Origin: Treponema sp.
Lineage (GTDB): Bacteria; Spirochaetota; Spirochaetia; Treponematales; Breznakiellaceae
DNA length: 64,000 nt
Direction of reading: 5' to 3'
NCBI GenBank assembly: GCA_031274285.1
Contig: JAISQJ010000091.1
Coordinates: 1 to 64,000, forward strand
Shown here: positions 56,289-64,000 of the stretch, one piece after another
How positions within the stretch are numbered: the first letter of the stretch is position 1
How the letters are laid out: each line of letters starts with the position of its first letter
Translations under genes and position numbers: made by a program
Notes under the pieces: model-generated
Databases searched by the model: none
Told to the model about the DNA's origin: nothing
What the model saw: the letters and a program-made list of their open reading frames with translations, nothing else

Positions 56289-57104
56289 CTATTTTCTGAA
56301 TGCCCGGACGGCATCCATTAGTCGAGCCACTTTTCTTTGGTCCACCAGATCAAAAAAATCATTGTTTTTTTTGAAGGCGCTGCCGATTACCGCCCCGTCT
56401 GCAACGGAAAGCTGTTCGACAACGTTGTTAATGCTGACCCCCGTGTTGGCAAATACCGGTGTACCGGGAATCGCCTTTGTTACTTCTCTCAACGCATCTA
56501 TGGAGGCTGCGGTTCCTGCCTTCATGCCTGATACGCAGACCATCTCCGGTTCCCCGTTGAAAACCGTCGTCTTGGCAATATCCGCAAGACTTCGGGATCC
56601 CAGGTAGACACTTGCTTCAGGAAGGATGTTGAACATCAGTTTGACATCTTCCGCCCCCAGGCGGCTTCGCAGCCGGGCTACTGCCCCGCAGTTGGTGTTC
56701 CACAGGCCAAAATCGCCGGCATATACCCCGGTAAAAATTTCCCGCACAAAGGAAGCCCCCACCGCCACCGCCAGTTCCACGCTTGCCCCGGCATCCCAGA
56801 GAACATTCACCCCGTAGGGGACGCGAATCTCCGGGAGCAGCTCACCGATGATCCTCGCCATAACTGTCTGGGTTATGGGTTCCACCTTGGTAAGATAAGG
56901 AAGACTGAACTCGTTGGAAAACATTACCGCGTCAATGCCTCCATCCTGCAGGGATGTCAGGTTTTCACGGGCCCGCCCGATGATCCAGGGAAGCCCTTTT
57001 TTCATGTCGTATTTAGGGTCCCCCGGCAGCGCGTCGAGATGGCACATTGCTATAACCGGCTTAACCGTACCAAAGGTTTTTTTTATCCACTCCCTGCCTG
57101 TCAT
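56289..57104 (-). CDS. BtpA/SgcQ-family TIM-barrel protein
   Basis: This 271-residue protein is predicted to be a (beta/alpha)8 barrel. KPVIAMCHLDALPGDPKYD is the typical BtpA start, followed by ENLTSLQDGGIDAVMFSNEFSLPY, PYGVNVLWDAG, VREIFTGVYAGDFGLWNTN and PVFANTGVSINNVVEQLSVADGAVIGSAFK, the last with the phosphate-binding-like Gly region. Cyanobacterial BtpA affects photosystem I, but homologues such as SgcQ in carbohydrate operons are probably metabolic enzymes. Here it lies between the DeoR regulator and the importer, so a nucleoside hydrolase, lyase or isomerase role is plausible but unproven. Confidence 0.85.
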   Translation of the reverse strand: MTGREWIKKTFGTVKPVIAMCHLDALPGDPKYDMKKGLPWIIGRARENLTSLQDGGIDAVMFSNEFSLPYLTKVEPITQTVMARIIGELLPEIRVPYGVNVLWDAGASVELAVAVGASFVREIFTGVYAGDFGLWNTNCGAVARLRSRLGAEDVKLMFNILPEASVYLGSRSLADIAKTTVFNGEPEMVCVSGMKAGTAASIDALREVTKAIPGTPVFANTGVSINNVVEQLSVADGAVIGSAFKKNNDFFDLVDQRKVARLMDAVRAFRK

Positions 57105-57118
57105 TTTACGGATACTCC

Positions 57119-57925
57119 TTATGCCGGATACTCTACCGGAACCTTAAGCCGGTTAAAGATTTTGATATATTCCTCTCCGGGGGCCCTGTTGCTTATGATC
57201 ATATCCACCGCATCCAGGGGACAGATGGTACCGCAGGTAACTTTGCCGAATTTGCTCGAATCCGCCAGAACGATAACCTGCCCGGCATTGGCGGCCAGAG
57301 CCCGTTTAACGGCAATGTCCTCCAGGCTGTACTCGGTGACCCCGGCCTCCACATCAATCCCGCCAACCCCCATAAAGAACTGATCCACATGACAGGAAGA
57401 AAGGAACTCTACCGTGTTTGTCCCTGCCAGGGAACCTTCGTAGGAACGCAGGACCCCGCCGGGGACGATCACCTTTAGGTTTGGATGACGCAGACAGGAC
57501 ATCATGATATGGATATTCGTGGTGATGATAGTCAGGTTCTCCCGTACCGTAAGCCGCTGTACCAGGGACAAGGCCGTGGACCCGGTATCCAGCGCGATAA
57601 CGGTATTGTCCTTCACCATCCTGGCGGCCATATCCGCGATGATCCTCTTTTCTTCCACCAAACGTGCTGCCCGCTCGTCAAAGACCGGTTCCTGCTCCTT
57701 ATCCGATGTCGGGACCACTCCCCCATGTACCCGCCGGGCGGCGCTCTTGTTCTCCAAAAACTGCAGGTCCCGCCGTATAGTCATCTCCGAAACATCAAAG
57801 TGATTGGAAAGCCCTATAACCGAGGCAAATCCATGATCTCTGAGAATATCCAGAATTGCCTGCTGCCTTCCGGTTATGCTATAACCGTGGACTCTTTCTC
57901 CCATTCTATGTTTGAGATCGAACAT
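57119..57925 (-). CDS. DeoR-family transcriptional regulator
   Basis: This 268-residue regulator has an N-terminal winged helix (RQQAILDILRDHGFASVIGLSNHFDVSEMTIRRDLQFLE) with the DeoR signature helix, RRVHGGVV, and a C-terminal sugar-phosphate-sensing DeoRC domain (VIALDTGSTALSLVQ, TTNIHIM, FMGVGGID, VILADSSKFG). It may start at ATG 57925 or 57904; neither has a good ribosome site, so a leaderless transcript is possible. It is the first gene of the operon and probably represses it until a phosphorylated sugar appears. Confidence 0.92.
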   Translation of the reverse strand: MFDLKHRMGERVHGYSITGRQQAILDILRDHGFASVIGLSNHFDVSEMTIRRDLQFLENKSAARRVHGGVVPTSDKEQEPVFDERAARLVEEKRIIADMAARMVKDNTVIALDTGSTALSLVQRLTVRENLTIITTNIHIMMSCLRHPNLKVIVPGGVLRSYEGSLAGTNTVEFLSSCHVDQFFMGVGGIDVEAGVTEYSLEDIAVKRALAANAGQVIVLADSSKFGKVTCGTICPLDAVDMIISNRAPGEEYIKIFNRLKVPVEYPA

Positions 57926-58016
57926 AACATTGACAATTTATCACAGCTCAGGTTTTCTGTCAAACATCTTTTTGCCGCCCCTTTCTGAAAACGGCGGTTC
58001 GTGTTATAAATACGTC

Positions 58017-58035
58017 GAGGGGGGCTTCCCCCCTC
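58017..58035 (+). other. Strong hairpin in leader of lipoprotein operon
   Basis: GAGGGGGG (58017-58024) and CCCCCCTC (58028-58035) form a perfect 8-bp stem with a 3-nt loop and no T-run, about 50 bp before the first start codon. TATAAA just upstream (58005-58010) could be the -10, placing the hairpin near the 5' end of the mRNA. Confidence 0.4.
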
Positions 58036-58086
58036 CGGATAGCTGCCTTAAAATTATCAAAAGGCAAAATTTGGAGGCATGGGCAA

Positions 58087-58731
58087 ATGAAAGAGCGTTG
58101 TTTTTTTCCCCGGGGCGGCCGGTGGGTAAACCGTTTCTTGCTGGTTCCGGCGGTTTTGTTTTTGGCGTTCCTTATGGCCGCCTGCGCGTCCACCTCGGTA
58201 AAGCGGGTCGATTCTGAAAAAGTTACCGATTTAAGCGGCTACTGGAACGATACGGACCTTAGAATCGTCTGCGACAGCCTTATCAGGTCCTGCCTGGATT
58301 CCTCCCAGGTTGTCCAGGAGAGCGGTCGGCTGGGCCGGAAGGCGGTGTTTCTGGTGGGGCCCTTCCGCAACGAAAGCGACGAGCACATCGATACCAGCAT
58401 CATAGCCGATACCATGGAAGTGGCGATCTTCAACTCCGGCCGGGCGGAATTTGCCGCCGGGGGGGCCACCCGCGAAGCCCTGCGGAAGGAGCGGCTGGAC
58501 CAGCAGGGCAACGCCAGCGAGGAGACCGCCCGGAGGCTGGCCAACGAGACCGGGGCGGACTTCCTCCTCACCGGCTCGGTAAAGACCATCGTGGACCAGA
58601 GCGGTAATACCCGGACCCGGACCTACTATGTAAGGGCGGAACTCACCAATCTTGAGACCAATATCCGGCTCTGGATAGGCGAGAACCGGGAGATCAAGAA
58701 GGTAATCAGAAGCTCCGCCGCCCGGCTCTAA
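58087..58731 (+). CDS. LpoB-like lipoprotein (penicillin-binding-protein activator family)
   Basis: This 214-residue lipoprotein has a signal peptide with lipobox LMAAC, and after it a domain like LpoB: VFLVGPFRNESDEHIDTSIIADTMEVAIFN and GADFLLTGSVKTIVDQSGN. The N-terminal basic stretch is longer than usual. In Enterobacteria, LpoB activates PBP1B. Here the next two genes are lipoproteins of the kinds often found beside LpoB homologues, so a cell-envelope complex is likely. GGAGG precedes the start at about 9 bp. Confidence 0.82.
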   Translation: MKERCFFPRGGRWVNRFLLVPAVLFLAFLMAACASTSVKRVDSEKVTDLSGYWNDTDLRIVCDSLIRSCLDSSQVVQESGRLGRKAVFLVGPFRNESDEHIDTSIIADTMEVAIFNSGRAEFAAGGATREALRKERLDQQGNASEETARRLANETGADFLLTGSVKTIVDQSGNTRTRTYYVRAELTNLETNIRLWIGENREIKKVIRSSAARL

Positions 58732-58740
58732 GCGGACCGG

Positions 58741-60054
58741 ATGGTACCCTTGCCCCGGATAGGATTCCTGGCGCCGGTTCTTGCCGCCGCTCTCCTGGTT
58801 TCCTGCGCCACTGCGCCCTTTCACCGGGTGGACGGCGTCCTGGAACAGGGCCGCTATGAAGAATCCGCCGCGGCCCTGGAAAAGAACCGGTCTTCCCTCT
58901 ACCGCGCCGGGGATACCATCCTCTACTACCTGGACAAGGGTATGTTGACCCATTACGCCGGCCTGTACCCGGATTCCTCCCGCCTGCTGGAGGCGGGGGA
59001 ACGGGCCATCGAGGCGGCCTACACCAGGAGTATCCTCCAGGAGGCGGGGGCCTACCTGATTAACGATCTGACCCGGGACTATGCCGGGGAAGATTATGAA
59101 GACATCTACACCAACAGCTTTAACGCCCTCAATTACTACCACCGGGGGGACCTGGACGAAGCCCTGGTGGAGATCAGGCGGATGAACAACAAGATACGGA
59201 ACCTGGCGGACAAGTACGGGGCCGCCGTATCCTCCCTGCAGCGGAAGGCCCTGGAAGAATCCCTGCCCATCCCCGCCAATCCCCAGGCCCCCTCCTCGTT
59301 TAACGACTCCGCCCTGGCCCGCTACCTGGGGATGCTTTTTTACCGGGCCCGGGGCCGGGACGATGACGCCCGCATTGACGGGGACTATCTGCGCCTGGCC
59401 TTTGCCAACTCGCCGGCCCTCTATCCCCACCCCTTGCCCGCCTCCCTGGACGGGGAACTGGAAATCCCCCAGGGCATGGCCCGGCTTAATATTCTCGCCT
59501 TTGCCGGCCTGTCCCCCGTTAAAAAAGAGCAGAACCTGCGCCTGCCCATCGGGAACCGGTATATCAAGATCGCCCTGCCGGAACTGGTGTACCGGCCCTC
59601 GGCGGTAAGCCGGGTCGAGCTGGTCTTTGACGACGGCCGGCGCTTTGACCTGGAACTCCTGGAGAATATCGAGGCCGTAGCCGCCGAGACCTTCAAGGCC
59701 CGAAAAAACATTATCTACCTGCGGAGCGTAATCCGCGCCTCCCTTAAAGGGGTAAGCTCCGCGGCCCTGGATTCCATGGCCGGGGAATCCGAGGGAGAGG
59801 CTTCTCTGGTCTTCGGCCTTTTAAGCCTGGGGGCCCAGATCTTTGCGGAGGCCAGCGAACAGGCGGACCTGCGGATCTCCCGCTACTTTCCCGCCCGGGC
59901 CTACGTGGGGGGCCTTACCCTAAGCCCCGGCCGCTATTCTTTTGACCTAATCTACTACAACCGGCAGGGGGGAACCCTGGCGTCTTTCCGCTGCCAGGAC
60001 GTTCCGGTCTTGGAGAACACTCTGAATCTTACGGAGGTGATATGCTTAAAATAA
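58741..60054 (+). CDS. COG3014-like lipoprotein with TPR-like N-terminus
   Basis: This 437-residue predicted lipoprotein has signal AALLVSC, then helical repeats (about 25-165; YEESAAALEKNRSSLYRAG and NALNYYHRGDLDEALVEIRRMNNK) resembling TPRs and a beta-rich C-terminal region. It looks like the COG3014 group, which co-occurs with LpoB-like and LPP20-like genes. It overlaps the next gene by 13 bp. No enzymatic motif was seen. Confidence 0.75.
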   Translation: MVPLPRIGFLAPVLAAALLVSCATAPFHRVDGVLEQGRYEESAAALEKNRSSLYRAGDTILYYLDKGMLTHYAGLYPDSSRLLEAGERAIEAAYTRSILQEAGAYLINDLTRDYAGEDYEDIYTNSFNALNYYHRGDLDEALVEIRRMNNKIRNLADKYGAAVSSLQRKALEESLPIPANPQAPSSFNDSALARYLGMLFYRARGRDDDARIDGDYLRLAFANSPALYPHPLPASLDGELEIPQGMARLNILAFAGLSPVKKEQNLRLPIGNRYIKIALPELVYRPSAVSRVELVFDDGRRFDLELLENIEAVAAETFKARKNIIYLRSVIRASLKGVSSAALDSMAGESEGEASLVFGLLSLGAQIFAEASEQADLRISRYFPARAYVGGLTLSPGRYSFDLIYYNRQGGTLASFRCQDVPVLENTLNLTEVICLK

Positions 60055-61124
60055 AATATTGGTTTCCCATTCTGATCCTGCTGCTCTGCGCCGGATGCGC
60101 CGGCGCCGCCAAGAGCCGCGGCTCCTCCCAGGGGGCAGGCTCCCAAGGGGAGCCCTCCCGGGCGGAGCCCGCCTGGGTAAGCGATGCGGATCAGGTTTAC
60201 AGCCGGCTCCGTTACATGGCCGCCGTGGGCTACGGCCCCAGCAGGGCGGCGGCGGAAAAGGAAGCCTTCGCCAGCATGGTCAGCGTCTTTGGCCAGACGG
60301 TCCAGGTTGACCGGCAATCCATGGTGGATTATTCGGAGGCCCTGCGGCAGGACACGGTTTCCTCCTATATCAGGAACACGGAAATAAGCAACGCCATAAA
60401 AACATCATCGGAGGTGGAAATCCTCATCGGCGCGGAGATCCGCGATTACTGGTACGACGGCCGGGGAACCCACTATGCGGTGGCGGTGATGGAAAAAAGC
60501 AAGGCCGCCGCCCTCTACGCCGAACTGGTTGACGCCAACCGGGAAATCATCGGCGCCCTTACCGCCATGGACGAGGGGGAAAAATATTCCTTTTCGGGCT
60601 ATGCCCGCTGCCTCCTGGCCGCCAAGGTTGCCGGCGGGAACCGGGTTTTCGCCGGTATCCTCTCCGTGGTGGGCGGCCCGGCCCTGGGGGCCGGCGAACT
60701 GGCCCAGGAGGAGCAGTTCCGGCTGGAGGCCCTGGACATCGCCAGGAACATCCCCCTGGACCTGCGGGTGGAAAACGACCGGAACAACCGGATTCGGGGG
60801 GCCTTTGCTGCGGTAATCGGCGCCAAGGGATTCCTGTCCGGCGGCGGCGATTCCCCCTATACCCTGGACGCCCGGCTCGAATTTACCCCGGTGGATCTGC
60901 CGGGCCAGGAAAACAGCTATGTCCGCTATGTTTTGGACGCCGGCCTCACGGACACGCGTACCGGGACGGTCCTGCTGCCCTATACCATCTCCGGCAGGGA
61001 GGGACACCTTACGGAGGTGGAGGCGGAAAACCGGGCGCTGCGGGCCATAGAACAGCAAATCGCCCGTGGCTGGGAAGCGGCCTTTTCCGCCTACCTGGAT
61101 TCCCTGTCGGCCGGAAAAAGATGA
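60042..61124 (+). CDS. LPP20-like lipoprotein
   Basis: This 360-residue lipoprotein has lipobox LLCAGC after a short signal, then a polar linker and the LPP20-type pattern AWVSDADQVYSRLRYMAAVGYGPS and AAAEKEAFASMVSVFGQTVQVD, found in a Helicobacter lipoprotein and Vibrio FlgP relatives. A central hydrophobic segment (ILSVVGGPALGAG) and a C-terminal beta-rich region follow. It overlaps the preceding gene by 13 bp. Confidence 0.78.
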   Translation: MLKIKYWFPILILLLCAGCAGAAKSRGSSQGAGSQGEPSRAEPAWVSDADQVYSRLRYMAAVGYGPSRAAAEKEAFASMVSVFGQTVQVDRQSMVDYSEALRQDTVSSYIRNTEISNAIKTSSEVEILIGAEIRDYWYDGRGTHYAVAVMEKSKAAALYAELVDANREIIGALTAMDEGEKYSFSGYARCLLAAKVAGGNRVFAGILSVVGGPALGAGELAQEEQFRLEALDIARNIPLDLRVENDRNNRIRGAFAAVIGAKGFLSGGGDSPYTLDARLEFTPVDLPGQENSYVRYVLDAGLTDTRTGTVLLPYTISGREGHLTEVEAENRALRAIEQQIARGWEAAFSAYLDSLSAGKR

Positions 61125-61157
61125 GACCGTCCGGGGCGCGCCGGTAAGGGGGAGGGG

Positions 61158-62924
61158 ATGGAGGATCAGCTTGTCTATCAGGATTTGGAGTTTATCAAGA
61201 TACTGCCCCGCTGGGCCCAGGAATTAGCCAACAAGTACCGTTCTAAAACCACCAACCTCTATATCCTCTACGGGAACATCCGGGATTTCCTGCCCCACGA
61301 GATGAACCGGGATGAATTTACCTTTACCCGGATTCAGGATTATATTTCGGAGGTTCTTTTCGGGAACCAGGATTATATTATTTACTACAATTCCTCCAGC
61401 GGCATAACCTTCTGTACCGAAGCCATGGCCCAGGATTACCGCAGCGTAATTGGGGGCCTGTACCCCCAGGCGGAAGACAGCGACATCATCGCCGCGGAAC
61501 CCAGAAAAAGTTTTTTTTATCTGGAAAAATATTTTCTGGCCAAAATACCCAAGAAGGGGGGCCGCCGCTGCCGGGTGGTGCTGATCATGGACTACGTGGA
61601 GTCCATTATCCCCTCCGGCGATTTTATCCGCCTTACCGAGGAAGACCGCTACTGCCTGGTTACCCTCAGCCGCTGGGCCAACGATCCCATCCTTACCATC
61701 GGGGACATCACCATTATTCTGCTTACGGAAAATTTGGCCGATATTTCCCCCCGGCTGGTAAGTTCCCCCGCCACGGTCAAGGTGGGGGTTCCCTTCCCCG
61801 ACGAAAAGGTGCGGGCCAGCTTCCTGCGTTTTAAGGAGGGCATGGGCCAGTTGCTGCTGGACCGGGGCTTAAACCCGGAGCGGGTGGCCTCTATCACCAG
61901 CGGCCTTAATCTGATGAACCTGAACCACCTGGTCATGGAAAGTGAAAAAACCAAGACCCTCCTTTCCCTGGATTACCTGGGGCAGCGCAAAAAGGAGATC
62001 ATCGAAAACAGCGCCGCGGGGCTCCTGGAATTCATGGAAACGGTCCACGACCTTTCCTACGTGTCGGGCCATGACTTCGTGAAGAAACGGTTCAAAAGCG
62101 CGGCCCGGGCCATCAAGCTGGGCCGCCTGGACGTGCTCCCCATGGGCTACCTGTTATCCGGCCCCGTAGGCACGGGCAAGAGCTTCATGGTCAGCGCCTT
62201 CGCCGGGGAAATAGGAATCCCCATGGTAAAGTTCCGCAACTTCCGCTCCAAATGGCAGGGAGACACCGAATCCAACCTGGAAAAGGTGCTGAATATCCTC
62301 AAGGCCATGTCCCCGGTGGCGGTCATGATCGACGAGGCCGATGCATTCCTGGGGGACCGGGACCAGGACGGCGACTCGGGGACCAGCAACCGGGTCTTTG
62401 CCCAGATCGCCAGCTTCATGGGAAACACCGAATACCGGGGAAAGATCATCTGGTTCCTTATCACCTGCCGGCCCGACCTTATCCCCATCGATCTCAAGCG
62501 CCAGGGCCGGGCGGAGGAACATCTGGCCCTCTTTTACCCCGAAACCGAAAAGGAGCGGGAAGCCCTCTTCGACACCCTGGTCCGCAAACTGGACCTTTCC
62601 ATCCGCAAGTTTCCCATCGCCGAACTCTTCAGAAAATTCCACCACGAATTTTCCGGTGCGGACCTGGAGGCCGTCCTCATCCGGGCCAAACTCCGGGCCG
62701 CCATGGAGGACCGCAGCTTTGTCAGCCGGGAGGACATGGAAGAAGTAATGGGGGACTTTATCCCCGCCGCCTATCCCCACGAGATCGAACTGCAAAACCT
62801 GGTGGCCGTATTGGAATGTACCAGCAAGGAAATGATCCCTCGCCGCTTCCAGAACCTGGAGCGCACCAAGCTTATCAACACCATCCAGGAACTCAAGATC
62901 CTCCTGGGCGAGCGCACCGGGTAG
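61158..62924 (+). CDS. AAA+ ATPase with long N-terminal domain
   Basis: This 588-residue protein has an N-terminal half (1-300) with no clear family motif, with YILYGNIRDFLP near the start and a possible degenerate ATPase-like core (RVVLIMDYVESII). The C-terminal AAA+ module is intact: Walker A GPVGTGKS at about residue 333, Walker B VAVMIDEADAF at about 384-394, sensor 1 FLITCRPDL, and the RQGRAE arginine region. It looks like YCF46- or ClpX-related AAA proteins. It lies 33 bp after the LPP20-like gene; AAGGGGGAGGGG precedes the start. A role in remodelling an envelope or cytoplasmic substrate is possible. Confidence 0.85.
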   Translation: MEDQLVYQDLEFIKILPRWAQELANKYRSKTTNLYILYGNIRDFLPHEMNRDEFTFTRIQDYISEVLFGNQDYIIYYNSSSGITFCTEAMAQDYRSVIGGLYPQAEDSDIIAAEPRKSFFYLEKYFLAKIPKKGGRRCRVVLIMDYVESIIPSGDFIRLTEEDRYCLVTLSRWANDPILTIGDITIILLTENLADISPRLVSSPATVKVGVPFPDEKVRASFLRFKEGMGQLLLDRGLNPERVASITSGLNLMNLNHLVMESEKTKTLLSLDYLGQRKKEIIENSAAGLLEFMETVHDLSYVSGHDFVKKRFKSAARAIKLGRLDVLPMGYLLSGPVGTGKSFMVSAFAGEIGIPMVKFRNFRSKWQGDTESNLEKVLNILKAMSPVAVMIDEADAFLGDRDQDGDSGTSNRVFAQIASFMGNTEYRGKIIWFLITCRPDLIPIDLKRQGRAEEHLALFYPETEKEREALFDTLVRKLDLSIRKFPIAELFRKFHHEFSGADLEAVLIRAKLRAAMEDRSFVSREDMEEVMGDFIPAAYPHEIELQNLVAVLECTSKEMIPRRFQNLERTKLINTIQELKILLGERTG

Positions 62925-62986
62925 GGGGGGCCTGCTACCACGGCCAATTTGCCCGTAGCCCCGCCTTCCCTTTCTGGCCCCCCGAT

Positions 62987-63006
62987 GCCCGCACGTCGTT
63001 GCGGGC
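62987..63006 (+). terminator. Hairpin after the AAA+ ATPase gene
   Basis: GCCCGCA (62987-62993) and TGCGGGC (63000-63006) form a 7-bp stem with loop CGTCGT. There is no T-run, so it may be a factor-dependent terminator or a repeat-type element. Confidence 0.45.
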
Positions 63007-63046
63007 TACCCCCCGGTTATTTTAAAAAAGCAGGAAGGTATATGAA

Positions 63047-63075
63047 TTGACTTTTTTATAGACAGTTTTTATAAT
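63047..63075 (+). promoter_or_regulatory. Strong sigma-70 promoter of the ankyrin lipoprotein gene
   Basis: TTGACT (63047-63052), a 17-bp spacer and TATAAT (63070-63075) are near consensus. The gene starts 29 bp downstream. Confidence 0.85.
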
Positions 63076-63103
63076 GTTCTAAAATATATTTTGGAGGGAA
63101 CAA

Positions 63104-64000
63104 ATGAAAAAGGTAGGTGTTTTTCTATTAGTGGTAATGCTGTCTTGCGCGTTGTTTTCTTGCCTTACTACAGGCCGGGCAATGTCTCCTCTTTATCGGG
63201 CTGTTTTAGATGGAAATCTCGCAAAAGTCAAGAAGCTTGTGGAAAGCGGAGTTGATATTGACGTGGGATCCTATAACAGTACACCCTTAGAGGTAGCGGC
63301 TGCAAGAGGCGATCTGGATATAGTTCAGTATCTTTTAGCAAATGGCGCTCAAAATCCTCAAAAAGCATATCAGAGCGCATCTAGAATGCAGCATACCGAA
63401 GTGACAAAATTTCTTCTCGATGGTGGTTACGTTGATATAAATAATAATGCCATTTCTTTTTATTCAATTCTGAATGATAAGAAAGTGCCCTTTGAGACTA
63501 GAATGCAAACCGTTAAAGATATGACCGGTGGTAAATTGAACAGTCCTTATTTACTTGCCCTTGTTGAATCTGAAAACTATCAAAAAGTAATTGAATTTTT
63601 TGGTATTAATTTGGCTGATAAAGCCGATGCGCTGGGAAATTCAGTTTTGCATATTGCGGCAATGCGTAATGATGATGAATTGATCAAATATTTACTTGAA
63701 CATAATTTCAATGTAAACGCACTTGACAACAATGGCCATACGGCATTGTTTTATTCGATAACCTGTTTTGGCGCTTCTATTGATTGGTATTCGCCTGTTA
63801 TAGAAAACGAAAAAACGGCGGAAATACATTTTATATCTGATGATCCATATTATACTAATATACAAGAAATCCAAAGGAAGCAGGTCGCGATTGCGACGGC
63901 GCTGCTGGATGCGGGTATAAATGTGAATCAACAAAACAAAGATGGTTGGACGGTTCTACATTTTGCCAGTGCGGCATATTCAGCCGGACTGCGGGAATTC
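63104..64000 (+). CDS. Ankyrin-repeat lipoprotein, C-terminus outside window
   Basis: This reading frame is open to the window edge (299 codons seen). MKKVGVFLLVVMLSCALFSC is a lipoprotein signal peptide with lipobox LFSC, and TGGAGGG precedes the ATG. Ankyrin repeats follow: SPLYRAVLDGNLAKVKKLVESG, STPLEVAAARGDLDIVQYLLANG, SVLHIAAMRNDDELIKYLLEHN and WTVLHFASAA, with more degenerate ones between. It is much more AT-rich than its neighbours, which suggests acquisition. Outer-surface ankyrin proteins may mediate protein contacts; no partner is evident. Confidence 0.88.
   Translation, partial: MKKVGVFLLVVMLSCALFSCLTTGRAMSPLYRAVLDGNLAKVKKLVESGVDIDVGSYNSTPLEVAAARGDLDIVQYLLANGAQNPQKAYQSASRMQHTEVTKFLLDGGYVDINNNAISFYSILNDKKVPFETRMQTVKDMTGGKLNSPYLLALVESENYQKVIEFFGINLADKADALGNSVLHIAAMRNDDELIKYLLEHNFNVNALDNNGHTALFYSITCFGASIDWYSPVIENEKTAEIHFISDDPYYTNIQEIQRKQVAIATALLDAGINVNQQNKDGWTVLHFASAAYSAGLREF

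Overview
The window reads as a chromosomal segment of a GC-rich (about 60%) host-associated anaerobic spirochaete of the Treponema group. This is inferred from the style of RpoC, the density of carbohydrate ABC importers with non-lipoprotein signal peptides ending in a VFAAGG/VFSGG-like pattern, an SfsA-DUF123 fusion, and many lipoproteins. No rRNA, tRNA, insertion sequence or CRISPR array was found. Genes are tightly packed with frequent 4-bp ATGA/GTGA overlaps.

Layout. (1) 1-17084 is a plant-polysaccharide (glucuronoxylan-type) utilisation region. It holds an SDR and a Gfo/Idh dehydrogenase on the minus strand, a divergent oligosaccharide ABC importer (two permeases and three paralogous binding proteins), an AraC regulator, and an operon with two Gfo/Idh oxidoreductases, GH42 beta-galactosidase, a VOC protein and GH67 alpha-glucuronidase. 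An AT-rich VapBC-type toxin-antitoxin module sits between binding-protein copies 2 and 3. (2) 17408-21754 is rpoC standing alone, without rpoB. (3) 21838-25440 is a sodium symporter, N-acyl-D-amino-acid deacylase and DapF-like epimerase operon, which looks like a D-amino-acid salvage route. (4) 25484-30040 holds CopZ, a divergent Fe-S aldo/keto reductase, an SfsA-DUF123 fusion and RlpA with a SPOR domain. (5) 30185-33245 is a complete ECF vitamin/amino-acid importer (S, A1, A2, T) behind a clear promoter with a palindromic operator.

(6) 33242-46150, all on the minus strand, runs uvrB, a radical SAM anaerobic sulfatase-maturating enzyme, a YesN/YesM-like two-component system, an Opp/Dpp-type importer and a Cys-type sulfatase with no signal peptide. 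Together these look like a dedicated system for sensing, importing and desulfating a sulfated compound inside the cell. (7) 46297-48776 is a radical SAM/SPASM protein paired with a GT1-type glycosyltransferase. (8) 48778-57925 (minus) is a DeoR regulator, BtpA-family TIM-barrel protein, BMP-type nucleoside ABC importer, MtaD-like deaminase and FGGY kinase, probably a nucleoside-like catabolic operon. (9) 58087-62924 is three lipoproteins (LpoB-like, COG3014-like, LPP20-like) followed by an AAA+ ATPase. (10) From 63104 to the window end there is an AT-rich ankyrin-repeat lipoprotein, cut by the window edge.

The most interesting material is the sulfatase system with its helically phased repeats upstream of the binding-protein gene, the nucleoside-like operon (with a possible homopolymer frameshift at the start of one permease), the D-amino-acid operon, and the radical SAM-glycosyltransferase pair. 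Functional names come from reading motifs by eye; no database search was possible.
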